The position numbers and the translations under genes are program-made. Below the pieces are notes generated by a model. That model searched no databases and was not told the origin of the DNA. It saw nothing but the letters and a program-made list of their open reading frames with translations. Of a stretch of DNA of 64,000 nucleotides, positions 33,709 through 46,249 are shown in pieces (the stretch's first letter is position 1; each line of letters starts with the position of its first letter). The stretch covers positions 129,907-193,906 of the forward strand of contig NW_019091542.1 in the NCBI RefSeq assembly GCF_001949145.1, written 5' to 3'. The stretch is from Acanthaster planci (Eukaryota > Echinodermata > Asteroidea > Valvatida > Acanthasteridae).

Positions 33709-35798
33709 CTGTGCAGAAAAGTTACAAGAGTTAAAGTTCAGAAGCCCAAAATGCTTGGACAACATTTGAAAGGAGATCGGTATTTATCTTTTACTTTTTG
33801 TTTTTTACTTTCAGAGGCAAAATTGCATATCTCCAAGAACAGAGATTTTTTCAGTTTAGTATAAACTTATAATGAATGAAACTTCAGAAGAAAAAGACAG
33901 TCATGTTTTGGATGCCTTTATTAAAAGCTTCAGAAAAAATCAAGAACTACCCTTAGCATTACAGTGTACAAAATTGAAACAATTTGGCAGACCTAAAGAT
34001 AACATTGACAAATATTTTGATATTTTAAAGTATAAAGGTTTGATGCATCGGGGGACAGCTCTTTCTCGAAAAATCTTCATCATTGAATTAAACAAATGAA
34101 CGCACAGAGTGTACTCAGCAACGTTTGGGCCATCTTCAACCGTTTCTCACACATTGGATTATTTTTTTCCGATTCCCACTGTATTTTCCCCTCCCCCTTC
34201 CGTGCCTCGTTATATCAAAAACAAAAGCCGTCCAAAGACCAGCTATCACTTTCCAGCTAAATACTTTATTAAAAATAATTGATGATCTTCACCCACGCAA
34301 AGTAACAACAATTTTTGTTATTACAGTAGCCAAACGACATATTGATATCCTAATGTTATCAATTACTGGATTAGATATCATTCAAAAACCCACAGACAGA
34401 TGGACTTAATTGGTATAAAACAGGAAGTACTTTATTTTTGTGCACTGTTTTTCTTAGCTTTTTTATGAACATATTTTATTGTATAACGTGTACAGTACGC
34501 GTGGATGCCTTAATCTTCTATTTCAATGTCAATTTCATTATGCTTTTGGTTCAAGTTCCACAAAATGCTCGAACTTAGAGACTCTAAACTGAGCAATGCA
34601 ATGTGCAAGTTGATGGGCAAAAAGGTTAGGAAAGGCGCGATTCATGATGAATCATCTCACAACTATTCAGAGGAATTATTAAAAGCCTGTTCACTATAAA
34701 GTGATCTTCCACAGGTCCCTGCTACAAGGTATGAGTCACAATTAACAATGACGGCCTGGATACCTAAGCAAGCATCTTGCGGAACACGGGTGTAATGTCT
34801 GCCTTTCTGCCTGCTTGTTTCTTTTCTTTTTCGTCTATAATATCTCTTCACGTCGCAATCTGAACAGGGGTTTGGTTGAACACATTTCGCTTTGCCTTGA
34901 CATATTTATCCTTGTTATTTACCTACGGAGGCTTATAGAGACCATCCAAGTTTCCAACAATTTTCGTAAATTATTAACCCCGGAACGAATGAATACTGAG
35001 TTCAATAAGACGTCTTTCCCGGATATCACATCTGGAGAAGACGTTCTTCCAAGACATGAGAAGAGGGGAAAGGCATCTTTATAAGAAAACGCATCAGGGC
35101 AAACGATTGCCAGACATTTCATTTTTCTATCTTTCCAAGATAAGATCACAGAAACTTTGAAACTCGTATGGTCACTTCAATGTATCACATTTTCTCCAGA
35201 GGATTTAAAATAAAAAGACATGTAAATGGTAGGGGTTAACGGTACAAAGCCAGCAAGAATCTCGACCGGGTATGGACTGGGCCATCTTCGAAACAGATAA
35301 CTGCTGCTGTTCTTCACTGGTAATTATTGCCCAAAAGTTCAATGTGTACGGTAGAATTAGCTTCCACAAACCTCAAAGTCGGCACCAAAATTCCACAACA
35401 TGCTCTGCTGAATCGGCTGTTACAGTTTCAGTCATTGCATGCTGGATACCCTTAAAAGAACTTCCTAAAATACATCGATTGAAAATTCTACATGTGATTC
35501 AAATTGTGGGTTCGAACTACGAATAATTGTATTCGAAGGTCCGACTATTCAAATTTGGGTATACGTGTACTTGTCTTGATGAAATACTCGGGTTTTTGTG
35601 ATAACCAGCCGTATTAACACTTTGTACTTAACCGTAGAGGACTCATATTCAGCAAGCCCAACAGAACAACTTAAAAATCATTTCCGTCTTACTTTTGCAT
35701 ATAATTAGATTTTGTTGTAGCTAATTTTAGTTTAAGTAGCAATTTCTCCATAGTTAACCAGATTGTACAAACTAACAGCAAATGTTAATATAACTTAC
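33709..35798 (-). other. Predicted 5' UTR intron of copy 4
   Basis: Between acceptor TCTGCACAG (before 33708) and donor GTAAGT (35798). Mostly shared with copies 2 and 3. Contains the plus-strand open frame 33872-34099, a counterpart of 15465-15671. Confidence 0.5.
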
Positions 35799-35955
35799 TT
35801 TGGTTTTCAGTCCAGTGGTTGCTCCAAAACGAAACGACGATGACGAACAGACGATGAAGTTGGCAGTGTGCAACAACTTGATGATACATTTTATAATGGT
35901 AACGATGATCCAGACCAGGCTGGGCGTTATCTGCACGCATGCGCATGAGAACTTT
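35799..35955 (-). promoter_or_regulatory. Core promoter and non-coding first exon of copy 4
   Basis: Minus strand: CGCATGCGCATG-type motif at 35933-35947, TATAAAA at 35889-35895, first exon ending at 35799 with ACCAAA|GTAAGT. Order and spacing agree with copies 2 and 3. Confidence 0.55.
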
Positions 35956-36995
35956 TAACTTGTCGACCACTGACATCTGAGGATAGGTACTAGGTCCTCG
36001 TAGACTTGTTCCTAGTCTCTGAATTGCCGTTCAGACGTCGAATTCATACGTATATATTCACGATCCCGAATACAAAGTTGCATGAGGAAATGACAGGCTT
36101 TTGTTAAGGACTCCTGTGCTATCAAATGTATCTTCAGTCTGATGGTCAAATCGTTATCTCACCCATCAACTGTATCCAGACTACAGAAAGAAAATTAGTT
36201 TTGAAGCAAGTATTTCCAACTGGTGTTGTCACTTAGGCTCCAGCAGAATCGCGCTTAACAATTAACCCTGTGTTACTTTTCGTTTAAAATCCTAAAGACA
36301 GAAGGACTAAGTGTAAAAGTTTGCATATTTTTGTATAGTTTTGGTTTCCTTAGTGCACAAAATGAGTAGTGAATGCAGTGCAAGTATTTCCTGGTACATC
36401 CCCGGCTTGATCCGTGGTTCTTGTAACCCGTTGCTCATATTTCATTTTTATGGGTGGTAAAGGTGTCTGGGTCTGATGCTAGACTGGTCCCCGTCCCTAA
36501 TAAATAGGTACAGGCATGTAGCAGCGGTTTGATTAGCTCTTTCAATTTGGATGCTAAATATTTAAGTTTTGTCAGGCAAATAGCACTTGTTGAAATGAAT
36601 GACATTTCAGCAGGGAGCGAATAAAACACAAGTACCTATTCTTGCTAAGCCTCTGTTAATCACAGTGCAATAATTTATTTGTCAGTGATTATCATCGATA
36701 AATCATTCTAAGGAAATTTATTTCAAATCGGTAATTATTATGTTAAATTTTAGATAAATGAACAGTTTTTGGTGAAGTTATTTTGGGTAACGAAGAAAAA
36801 GCCAAATATGCCATCAGCTTCTGCTTGATTTGTACATTGAGTGGGCATCGTTTCCTCATTTACATACACTCAGCAGGAGTCTCTATATTAATTACCCACC
36901 ACCGGTGGTCCCTACGTTCAGCAGACGTCTGTAAGACGTCTGGAGACTATGCCCTGGAGGGGAACCAGTCTAGCCAGGTGCGTGGGGGATGCCTA

Positions 36996-37240
36996 GGCCC
37001 TTTTCCAATACTCGACTTGGGCTCCGTCTCAGGCTTCGTTCCCAAAACCAATCCCCGATTGAGGGCCTGAAGCGTTTAAATTAAATCGGATTACTGTAAT
37101 CTCTGGCTCTCTTGCATCTTATTTGATGTTTTGTGGCACTGTTAAACTAATTACTGCGCTTACAGCTTCTAAGTCAGCTAGTTAAAAAAACAGGTGAAGC
37201 CTGAGAATGAGCCGAAGTTGTGTATTGGAAACCGGCCCTG
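36996..37240. mobile_element. Foldback/MITE-like element
   Basis: Inverted arms 36996-37038 (GGCCCTTTTCCAATACTCGA...CTCAGGCTTCG) and 37194-37240 (...ATTGGAAACCGGCCCTG), about 43 bp each with mismatches. AT-rich middle, no coding capacity. Confidence 0.45.
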
Positions 37241-37275
37241 TTTCTTACATTTTAATGTCTGTTGTATATCTGCAA

Positions 37276-37439
37276 TGAGCCAGCTCGGTATTCCAACAGC
37301 GCATGCGCCGATCGAAGCTTTGTGAATAACTACGCGCGCTATTATCTGTCCTATGAGCACAGCCATACACCGACTCAGTGTATGGCTGTGCCTACGCTTT
37401 GTCCCGAAAAAAAGCATTTTGAAATACCGAACTTGCTCA
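37276..37439. mobile_element. MITE-like element, family 2 (164 bp)
   Basis: Starts TGAGCCAGCTCGGTATT and ends with the inverted AAATACCGAACTTGCTCA. Internal CpG words GCGCATGCGC, CTGTCCTAT and TTTGTCCC recur in the copy at 58608-58769 and in a partial copy at 51180-51297. The middle has its own inverted pair, CACAGCCATACACcGACT/AGTGTATGGCTGTG. Non-coding. Confidence 0.6.
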
Positions 37440-40333
37440 TTTTAGTTTCAGTTCGAATCAGTTTCACTAATACCAGCCTCTTTCAACTCTCTTCTCTCAT
37501 CCATCCACCACTTGCCCTGTTATAATAGAGGGTCATACTCATCATATCTGAACATTCCTCACTATCCTTCACAAACCTTTTGCTCAACCGCAGCGGCTCC
37601 GTCCATATCTTAATAAAGTGCACATATGTGGGGGCACTGTTGATTTCGATGTTGCCAAATGCTTAAGACAAGTACTGTAACCGGCAACATACATGTAATT
37701 ATGACCTTGCTGGCTTGAACTGTACCATCACGATGTGGAACTTGCAAATCAAGTCAAGGATGAAGGGGAAAAAAGGGATGACAGAGTCCAAGACGCAAAC
37801 ATAAGTAGAGATACTGCTGAACATTCCAACTTGCCGCCTGAAGAGGGCTACAAACAGCTTTACCTTGAAAGCTCAACGATCAATATGATTGCTCATATAA
37901 TCACTCCCAAGCGTTACATTCTTACCTCATCAACCCTAGTTTGTTCACAGTTGATGAGATTGAAGTATGGAATCGATCATCATCGCCGTTACATCGGACT
38001 CAATTTCGATGTGGACTCGATCCGTGCCATTTGGTGGACGTTTTTATTTATGATGTTGCTCTGGTCCGAATTCAACAACATTCATAATGTAAATAAATCA
38101 ACGACTTTGATTTTGTTTGCAAGAACGACAATTCACGAGTTGTGTTTGTTATGGGTTTTGAATTTTTTATTCAGGCACACTATTTCACACAACCTAACAT
38201 CACTCACGATCAATTAGTCCATTGATTAATCACAAATTAAACAGTTTAAAGATAAACACTGGATATAAATTAATATAGCATGATTTTTGCGGATTAGTAA
38301 TCATCAATACCCTAACTATAAAAATCGAATTGGTTATTCAAATAAGCTACACCAGCGATACCCAAGAGAGGGCGCTATGTCACGAGGCAACAAATTGGAC
38401 AAGGGCGTTTTGGTTTGTTCCAAATACATGTGCAGGAATTGTTCCCATTGGACGTAGCCAAGTATCAGCTGCATACAAATAACTCTGTTGCATCCAAGGG
38501 TGCGTTCGATTAGGTTTCACGGGGCAAACCTGATGCGAGAATGGCCATAGTGATGTGTCAAACAAATCTGACAGTAGTGCGGACGTGACGACAAGTCGTG
38601 GAAGCTATAGTCGAAACATCCTTACCTACTTCCCAAAACTTTGCTAGAATAAGTAAGGCTTCTCATTTCTTGACTTTCTCGCATGGACTGGAGAGTCAGG
38701 TAGTGAACTAATTTACAGTTATCTTTTAACATGTTCAAAACCTGTGCATGCATCTTAAGGAAAGAAATTGCGGCACAAGACAACGGTACTGGTTTTAAAT
38801 TGTCCCTGATTGAAAATAAGTGTCAGCTTAAAACAGGTCTAGCAGACAGCGCGATTTCTTGATCAACACAATAGTCACGTATTGTCTGGTTCTTACTGAA
38901 CGCCCACCAAAATTAGCGATCCAATAAAGGTAACCTCCTCTGTCAGGGGGGACGGAAAGGTGTTGTGCGACAAGCGCCCCCTACGTTCAAACTCTTCTCA
39001 TTCAGTATTGTCCCGCGACGGCGTGCACATCCTTTGTTTCTTAACAGCGTGAAGATGGACCACGATCCACGAATAGCCGGCAATAATTTTTATTGATAAT
39101 TTATTAATTTCAACTGTGACTCGGAGTGTTTAAACCCGTATGATATACTTCATATATGGGACTTTCACTTGCATCAGAAAAGTTAATTTTCGAGATGAAA
39201 ATTGTCTTCGAAAGAGACATTTTGTTTAACTGCAATTCCTTTTTGACCGTGCCATGCTAACTTGCCAACGCGTTGCCTGCATATGCATTTGTAAACGATG
39301 GTCGGTCTAGCGTGCTGCATCTCCACGCACTGTAAGTTTTGATCGAACGTGAAGAATTTTTGTACTATTTTTGGACAAAATTTGAATAGGACGCATCACT
39401 CGTTTTTTATGACGTTGTGAAAAAGGGTCATTTTGAAGGGAAGGATTTCCTTTAAACGACTACAGTCGGAAGGTGAGGTTTTAAAACATACATTTCAGGA
39501 AAAAAATCAATGTTGAAGGTGAGAGTTTTGCAAATTAAATCGTTGTTATGCATGACATTTAGGGGTGTCAATTTGAAGAGACCACAGCGCAGCGTTTGCA
39601 TTATAGACGTGTTCGCATGCACGATCCATAGCTGGATCGAGAAGCTGAAATGGGAATCTTTTCTAGAATCTCCATGAAACAAAAGGCTGGTGTACATATT
39701 GAAAACAGAACAAGTTCTTCAATAATCCTTGTGGATAATGGAAACGCTGGAGATTTTAACTTTCAATGAAACAGTTCCTTATGAGCACCCCCTTCTAATG
39801 AATGGAATAGGCTTACAGACCGTTGTGCGCACATCATCACGCGCAACCCCCCCCCCACACCTCTGTGTAATTTACTTCAGTAAATAATTTGGTGTCTGAA
39901 TCGGTCCTTTGAGGAGGGGCAAGGGGCCGGCGTTTTATTTGTCAGAATTATTTGAAGTTCAATGTCGAACAGTACAGTCGAAGCAGACGACAAATCCCGT
40001 TTTACATAGTACTAACGAAAACACTAGTCTATCACCCGAGTACCGGTACGAGTCAAGTAACAACTAGTGACCCTTGGTACACGTGCGCTGGAGTTGGCTC
40101 AGTACGCGACGAGCGGATCACTGTGGTTAGCCTAAAGGAATACCGTTGCTAGGAAACGAAGTGCCCCCTCTTGTTCACACAGATTCTATTCTAAGCATGA
40201 GATAAAAAATTGTTGGGCTAAAATTAGGTAAACTTTCCCATTTTAAACATTGCGAAATAATTCGCAAGCCAATCATTAATCAATGGTCACATATAATTTC
40301 GATTTCAGATAGCTATATTCACTTTTGCGGTAA

Positions 40334-40339
40334 TTTATT
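40334..40339 (-). terminator. Possible poly(A) signal of copy 5
   Basis: AATAAA on the minus strand, about 590 nt past the stop codon of copy 5. The 40690-40930 stretch between is the conserved 3' flank found behind the sister genes and is likely 3' UTR. Position is plausible but unproven. Confidence 0.3.
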
Positions 40340-40931
40340 TCAGAGTACTGTTTGCTTGATAAAATATCTCACGTCACAACGTACACATTTCTATTGATAG
40401 GCCTACCCAAATTACAAGTCTATTATTTGAAACATGGATGGTTCTTTGTATTACACTTTGAACACTATATTATTGAGTACACTTTTTGTAAGTTCTCGTT
40501 CAATGAACACTAATAATACACTGAAAGGTAATATTATTTGGAACCGTACTTTGCTGTACTTTCTTGAAATCATTGAACAAGAATAAAAGACTAAGGAAAA
40601 CCATAGTACCGCAGGCCCACTGAAGTTAGACAAACAGGGGGCACAAGAGGCTGGCTCGCTTCGTTTATCACAACCAGAGTGCGATTTCATGCACAGACAA
40701 CGCTTTATAAGGTCATATGTTTAGCGATGCACATCGCCTGACTTTCATCGACTTCATATCTGTCTGCTGTGCAGTGAGACATTATAAATTCAGCCCATCT
40801 CTATATAAAGCGCCATCATGCGTCATGAAATTGACTCAGGATCTCTGTATCCACCTAAAAGATGCAACGCACACTACAGACTGTGTCATTTTTGGATACC
40901 TATGTACTATTCCCAAGAAAGCACACCAAGC

Positions 40932-43900
40932 TTAAAACGCTAATGCACAGAGCGGTGCAAAGACTACGAGGGTTATGCTGAAATTAATCAGACTGGATAT
41001 TGCGTTTGAGCTCGGTGTGGTTGCTTGTGCGTTGGCAACTTCACCTCCATCCCTCCCCTCACCCCCCGTCTCACCATCTGCACCACCCGCTTCACCACCT
41101 GCACCTGCATCACCACCGCCGTTCAGGTCACCACCGTTACACAGTTCTCCACTGCAGCAGGTTTGAGTCAGTGTCCCATTCTCAATCTTCGTATTTCTCG
41201 CGCCAAGACAGGGAAACGCTTCGTTGTGACAGGCTCTAACCACTATTGTCATAGGAGGTGTATTCCCGTCGCCCATCGTTTCTGTTTTTATTGTCTGAAT
41301 ATTATGGTGAAATGACGGAGAGAAATTATTTTTCTGATCTGCATCTTTCCGTAATAACCTCAGAAGTATCAAAAGATATAAACCAGACTTGACAAACTGT
41401 CCGATGTACAAATGCTTGCTGTAAATCAAAAGTAGACCCGTCAACACTAATTTATGAAATTCATCACTCTTCTTTAAGTGGTGATATTCACAAGACCCCA
41501 GTTCAGAGCACGTTTTGACACTCTCCAGTGTGCCATGTTTTTTTTAGACTTGTGCATTCTACTGTGCGCTCTCTTCCTCCACAATTCGAAGAGGCGAAAC
41601 TCAGACATCGACCATCACGTTAAACCAAATATTTGTGGCTGCAAGTGAACTTCAGATGCTAAGCCACAAAATGTAAAAAGAAAGATAAAAACCGGAAAAG
41701 TAGGAGGCGTTGCTGTTTACGTTAATGACACCAGTGATGATCTTCATATTATTATAAAAACTGAGAAAATGGAACAAACACAAACTATGTTTTACAAATA
41801 TTCTTATACAGCTCATTTTGGCACGGCACCGTCAAGGACTCAGGCTGAACTAAAGTTCCGGCGCCATCTGTGTGGAGTCCAGCATTCTTCACTGTAGTGC
41901 CTGCCAAGCTCTCTCCCGTAAGATCAACTTGTTTATTTGAGACCTTTTCTTGATTTCTTACCCTTACCACTGTAAACTGGTTACAATCAGCATTTTCTTT
42001 GTTAGCCTTAATTTTGACCATGGAAAGTGTAACACTTTCATACAAGGAACAAGTTGTCATAACTGACAACTTGTTCCATATCAGTGTGCTCTTGTTTGAT
42101 TTCTTTGTTGCATGGGAGAAATTTCAAGGTTTAACATAATTGCTATTCTCAAAAGGTTTGCAGTATTTCGGATCGTAACACTGACCCTGGGGGGTTAAAG
42201 CAGTGAACTTAAAACATAGAATAAGTCAATAGAGTGATACCCAATGTGAACAACAAATCCTCAAATCGGCCCTAATCTAAAAATTCTAGAAAACGAAATC
42301 GTATATACCACCAGGATACCACCTTTAAATTGCAAGTTGTTGCCTCTGATAGTGAACTTGCATGGTAGTTCCTTTTTTTCTCAACTTAATATAACTGTGA
42401 ACGTAAATGTTTGAAATTGTTTCTCTTGTGTTCATGTTTGCCAAAACCCACGGGTGACCAGTGGACTCCACTGAATGGACCACGCAGTTAAAGTAACAAC
42501 CAAGAAAACGAGCAAATAGAATAGCAACATCAAGTGGAATCTTAGGTACCAATGTAAAATATGTGAAAAGACACGGAATTTCTTCTGATCACCGATGGAG
42601 TGATAAAAGGTGGTCCTTGTTGTTTTGCTTTTCTTGGAAATCGTTTTCTCCCGATGTTATTTTATATTTGGAATTTCTCATAAGCACAGGATATTTGATT
42701 TTCTCAGGAAGTGAGATTTAAATATAATTCGATTCAAATGATAAAGGATTTTCCTTCTTTGTGTTTGGCCTTCTCAATGTATGCCCTGCTTTTACACCGC
42801 CTTTTTTGAAGGGAAAATCTCGCGTCAGTTGACCTCCCTGCATTATCACGTTCATTTCTGAATATATCCACGAAAAATGTTGCACTACTTGTATTTGCAG
42901 TTTTTTTTAACTTACTTTGCATTGTCCTGCACACGGTATAATCTGGAGTCCCGAGCTGTCGAACGGATCTCCACATCCTGGTTGTCCAAACGTCATGCCA
43001 CTCATGGTGGTTAAAGTGCAGTTGTAGCATTGTCCTTTAACCCCGTAAGTGACTATAAAAACATTGGACAAAATTCGAGGGAATAAATGTGTTTGGGATG
43101 CATTGCCATACCTGAAGCAAATGGACTTTGCGCTGATAATAAACCTGAAAATTAGCAGTGAATGTTGTTATTTGCAAAAACATTAGGACCACCCGTGCGC
43201 AAAAGGAATTAACCAAGAGAAAAAATTCAAATCAATTAATGATAGCAATGTTTACTTTCAACGCTAAACCTTAGTATCTTGATTAAACAGCTATTTCACA
43301 TTGCCATGATTTGAAATGTTTAACAGTGTTATATTTGTCCACCCTTCTGCGCTTCCAACTTAGCTTTTTACCCATGATGCATTAAAGACACTACTTAGAA
43401 TGAAGCCATTAGAAATTTAGTTTAAGAACAAACTTTGGTCAAAATACTAAGTGCGCGAATTGTGGTGACTCGTGGATACACTGAGACTTGGCAAATAGAC
43501 TCAGAAAATAAAGAATCAGCAATCCCTGCTTCCGTGTGTCCTACCTCCCGGTTGTCGCGAGTTTCGCGAACATTTTCGGAAGCTGCCATGCTTCTGCGAG
43601 AATCTGACCGGCGCACCTGTATCTATGATGACCTGACCTACAAAATGCAAAGACTAGACCTGAGACTGCTCAACGTACATGTACGTACATACATGTACAT
43701 GTACACTGCGTGCGCGACGTACGTACGGCACTCAACAAACAGACGAGTCTGCATGCCCCAAAGGCAACGACCGTAAAAGGTCGCGGGAACCGCTGTAGGA
43801 GTTTGCCTGCGCACGCGCATGCCGAAAATAGCCGAATCGTCCAAAAAGGATTCGGAACTTCGGGCTTAACACCGTCAAAAAGATTGAGTGTTTTTAAACG

Positions 43901-46249
43901 CGGATGCTTTAGAAATTTGGATGCTTTCTCAATTCGGATGCTTTCTCAATTTGGATGAAATGAGATTTTGGGTAAAATGCGTACCCAGAATAACAATTTT
44001 ACGTTAGGAAAAGTGTTCCAATTTTAAAAAAAATATTCCGAGCAGTGTTCTAGCTGGGACCATTTCAGTACCGGGTAAATTTTTGGATTGCAAAGCGTAG
44101 TCAGCGCAGTTTTCAACGCTTTCCGATGCTTGAAATGCGATCGAATTGACACATTTAATCAGAGATGCATTTTGCAAGTGTGAATTGTTTTTATTTTAAT
44201 CCCTTTCGGGGCAATTTTTGGCAATTTTCATCCCATTCAATCAACACAAAAAGTTGGCAAAAAAATCCTTACCTACCGACCCGGAAGCAGCGCTATCTTT
44301 TTCTTGGCCTAACTAATTTGCTTCTCAGTGTGGTAAGATCCAGCGTGGGCAATGCTTATCCTGTCACAACTAAATGTACTGTACATGCATTGCAAAACAC
44401 GTATTACACGTAATTATAAGCTTCTCCATGACAAGACTTTGCAATGGCCCATTTGTATCCTGAACTTCTGCTCACTTGTTACTACGGTGCAAAACAAGTC
44501 CAATTGCTCACAAAATATCCAAGAATCAAATCTTCGACAGTCCTCCCACTCGGGTCAACTTTAGCACGATAATGATGCTGGACACACGTGCGAACGATAT
44601 CGGTGCATGTACTTGTACAATGCGCATATTGGACGTACACAATCGCGTTGCAATCGTGCCTATTCGCCCCCTATGCATCATGCGTTAATCGGGGCAAACG
44701 AATAATTCAACCACGTTGGTTTCTACAGCTACTCACGCAGTGTGTATGCACAAAGTGCGGGATGCCAGCGACACATTTCTGACGCGCGCATTACGAGGCC
44801 AGCTCCGCATTTGAAGCAAGATATGGGACGGAAAGAACTCCCCCCCCGCCTTTGTGATGGTCATTGTTTGATCGGAATCTCAGGAATCCTTTACAGACTT
44901 CTAGGGGGGATGTGTTAGGTAACAATAGTCTAGAGTGTGTATATGGATTGGACATGGGGGGGTACCCCTCCGTCCCATATCTTGCCTGGTATACAGCTCC
45001 GTGCTACCGGTAGCTTGGGTGTAGAGTTTACACATATATGGTTTGTACCTTCGAGTTGGAAATCGACAAAATCTTAGTCTGGATCATACAGTCGTAAATG
45101 GACTAAACAAATCGTCAAAATTATGCCTCAAATCGTTTAAGTTGGCAAAACCTGCATTTTCAGTAATATTTCAGTTCATTTTTTGGAAAATCCGTGCTGG
45201 GCGGCACAGCCAATTTAAGCCCCAAGTGCCGAGCGGAAATTTGCAGTACTGGGTGGTGCCGCCCACCGTGGCTGATTCCGAGTCAACATTTTTTTCCAAT
45301 TTTTAAAATGTTTGAACTTAAAAATTTCGTTCCAATCCTGAGAAAATGTTATATTATAAAAACTTTTTCGAATTTTGAAAACATGTTCACTCTTTACAAA
45401 TTTATTCCTATCTAAAAAAATATGTTCCGTCTATGCAAACTCATCCTCTCTTTAAAAATTCATTCAAATCTAAAAAAATACGTCTTGCCTCTTTAAAATT
45501 TCGTTCCGTTTTTAAACAATGCATTCCAAAGTCAAAATACGATCTTCTTAAAATGACATTTGTTTTAAAGATACATTCGATTTTAAAAAACACGTTCGAT
45601 TTTGAATGAAGGCATACCGGCTTGCAAAAACATGTTCCAATCTTTTTGATCCGAGTTTTGCTTCGTAATTCAAGTGGGCTCATAGAACAACTATGGATCA
45701 CCGTAAAAATGCAATCATTCAATGAGATTCAGACAAAGTAACGGAAATACCAATAAAATTCCAGGTGGTTTCAAAGTTTTGCAAATGACTCGATCCTCGA
45801 TCACAAAAGGGACTTCGAAAAATTTATTAGTAGGAAACAGTCATTATCATTTACCACTTCAAACTAGAACAGAAAACATAAAAACATGTCTTCATTGTAG
45901 TGACTAGAAGTGACAGTAACTAGTAGTGACAGTAACTAGTAGTGACGGTAACTAGTAGTGACAATAACTAGTAATGACAGTAACTAGTAATGGCACTAAC
46001 TAAGGCTAAATGTCTCGGTGGCACCCGAGGGTGCACACATATTTTTCAAGGGGGCACTACAAGAAAATAAGATGCAGCTGCATAGATATATAACACGACA
46101 GAAATGTCGAATTGGGATGGGGAACCCGGGGGCTCGGGCATCTAGTGGGGGCCCGTGCGCCCCCCCCCCTACGACACTGATTTGGACTGATGATTGATGT
46201 ACTTACACAACACTGAAAAAACAATCGCGCTGAAAACGAAGGTCTTCAT
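40932..46249 (-). CDS. LU copy 5: GPI-anchored Ly6/uPAR (Quiver-like) protein
   Basis: Minus-strand coding exons 46249-46207, 43052-42916 (137 nt) and 41294-40932; signal exon begins at acceptor CTCAACAG before 46288. Predicted 180 residues. Start MKTFVFSAIVFSVL; domain motifs QCYNC, GCGDPF, PCAGQC, RACHNE, FPC and CCSGELCNG, ten cysteines. Then a long Gly/Glu/Asp linker and a hydrophobic end (SSNAISSLINFSITLVVFA then PLCALAF) that fits a GPI-attachment signal with a small-residue site before it. This is the only one of copies 1-5 that keeps the anchor in frame, so it probably shows the ancestral form. Introns are longer than in the sister genes and hold private sequence. Confidence 0.82.
41673..41800 (+). 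pseudogene. Possible LINE endonuclease remnant
   Basis: An open stretch reads KTGKVGGVAVYVNDT, resembling the G-G-V-A-[IVL]-Y-V segment near the start of the APE-like endonuclease domain of non-LTR elements. Nothing further of such an element can be followed. It lies in intron 3 of copy 5. Confidence 0.3.
42046..42077. repeat. Perfect 13-bp hairpin
   Basis: GGAACAAGTTGTC and GACAACTTGTTCC separated by ATAACT, in intron 3 of copy 5. It abuts a minus-strand open frame (41785-42069) of 94 codons without a recognised domain. May be an end of a decayed element. Confidence 0.5.
45297..45652. repeat. Degenerate tandem repeat, about 20-bp period
   Basis: About seventeen loosely conserved copies of a unit close to CTTTAAAAAATACGTTCCAT; the A-run and the following (C)ATTC/GTTCC word recur every 17-22 bases. 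Unit length drifts, so the array is old. Similar words occur at 43990-44040. Confidence 0.55.
45897..46002. repeat. 16-bp minisatellite
   Basis: About six copies of GACAGTAACTAGTAGT with few substitutions. Clean enough to be recent and probably variable in length. Confidence 0.8.

Larger units (their letters stand above)
35956..40640. other. Spacer between copy 4 promoter and copy 5
   Basis: 35990-36480 and 37450-37690 are shared upstream flank; 37735-38560 is shared downstream flank of copy 5's unit. Inverted-repeat elements lie at 36996-37240 and 37276-37439. 38570-40640 is private, and I see no exon or repeat in it. A 160-codon frame at 37735-38217 begins at GTG and is broken in the equivalent DNA of other units, so it is not called a gene. 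Confidence 0.45.
43053..46206 (-). other. Intron 2 of copy 5
   Basis: Contains CpG-rich private sequence (43430-43860), palindromic TACATG/ACGTAC words (43675-43735), short ATGCTTT-type repeats (43900-43960), the degenerate AT repeat at 45297-45652 and a 16-bp minisatellite at 45897-46002. Nothing coding recognised. Confidence 0.45.

Noticed and set aside
37735-38217. 160-codon plus-strand frame
   Set aside because: It starts at GTG, lies in duplicated flank DNA, and the equivalent DNA in other units has stops and frame-breaking indels.
40932-41447. Single 171-codon frame covering the last exon of copy 5
   Set aside because: The part before 41294 is intron: a TTCAG acceptor at 41295 matches the junction of the sister genes, and the first LU half is in a separate exon.
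45897-46002. CRISPR-like regular repeat
   Set aside because: Units are directly adjacent with no spacers and the setting is a eukaryotic intron.
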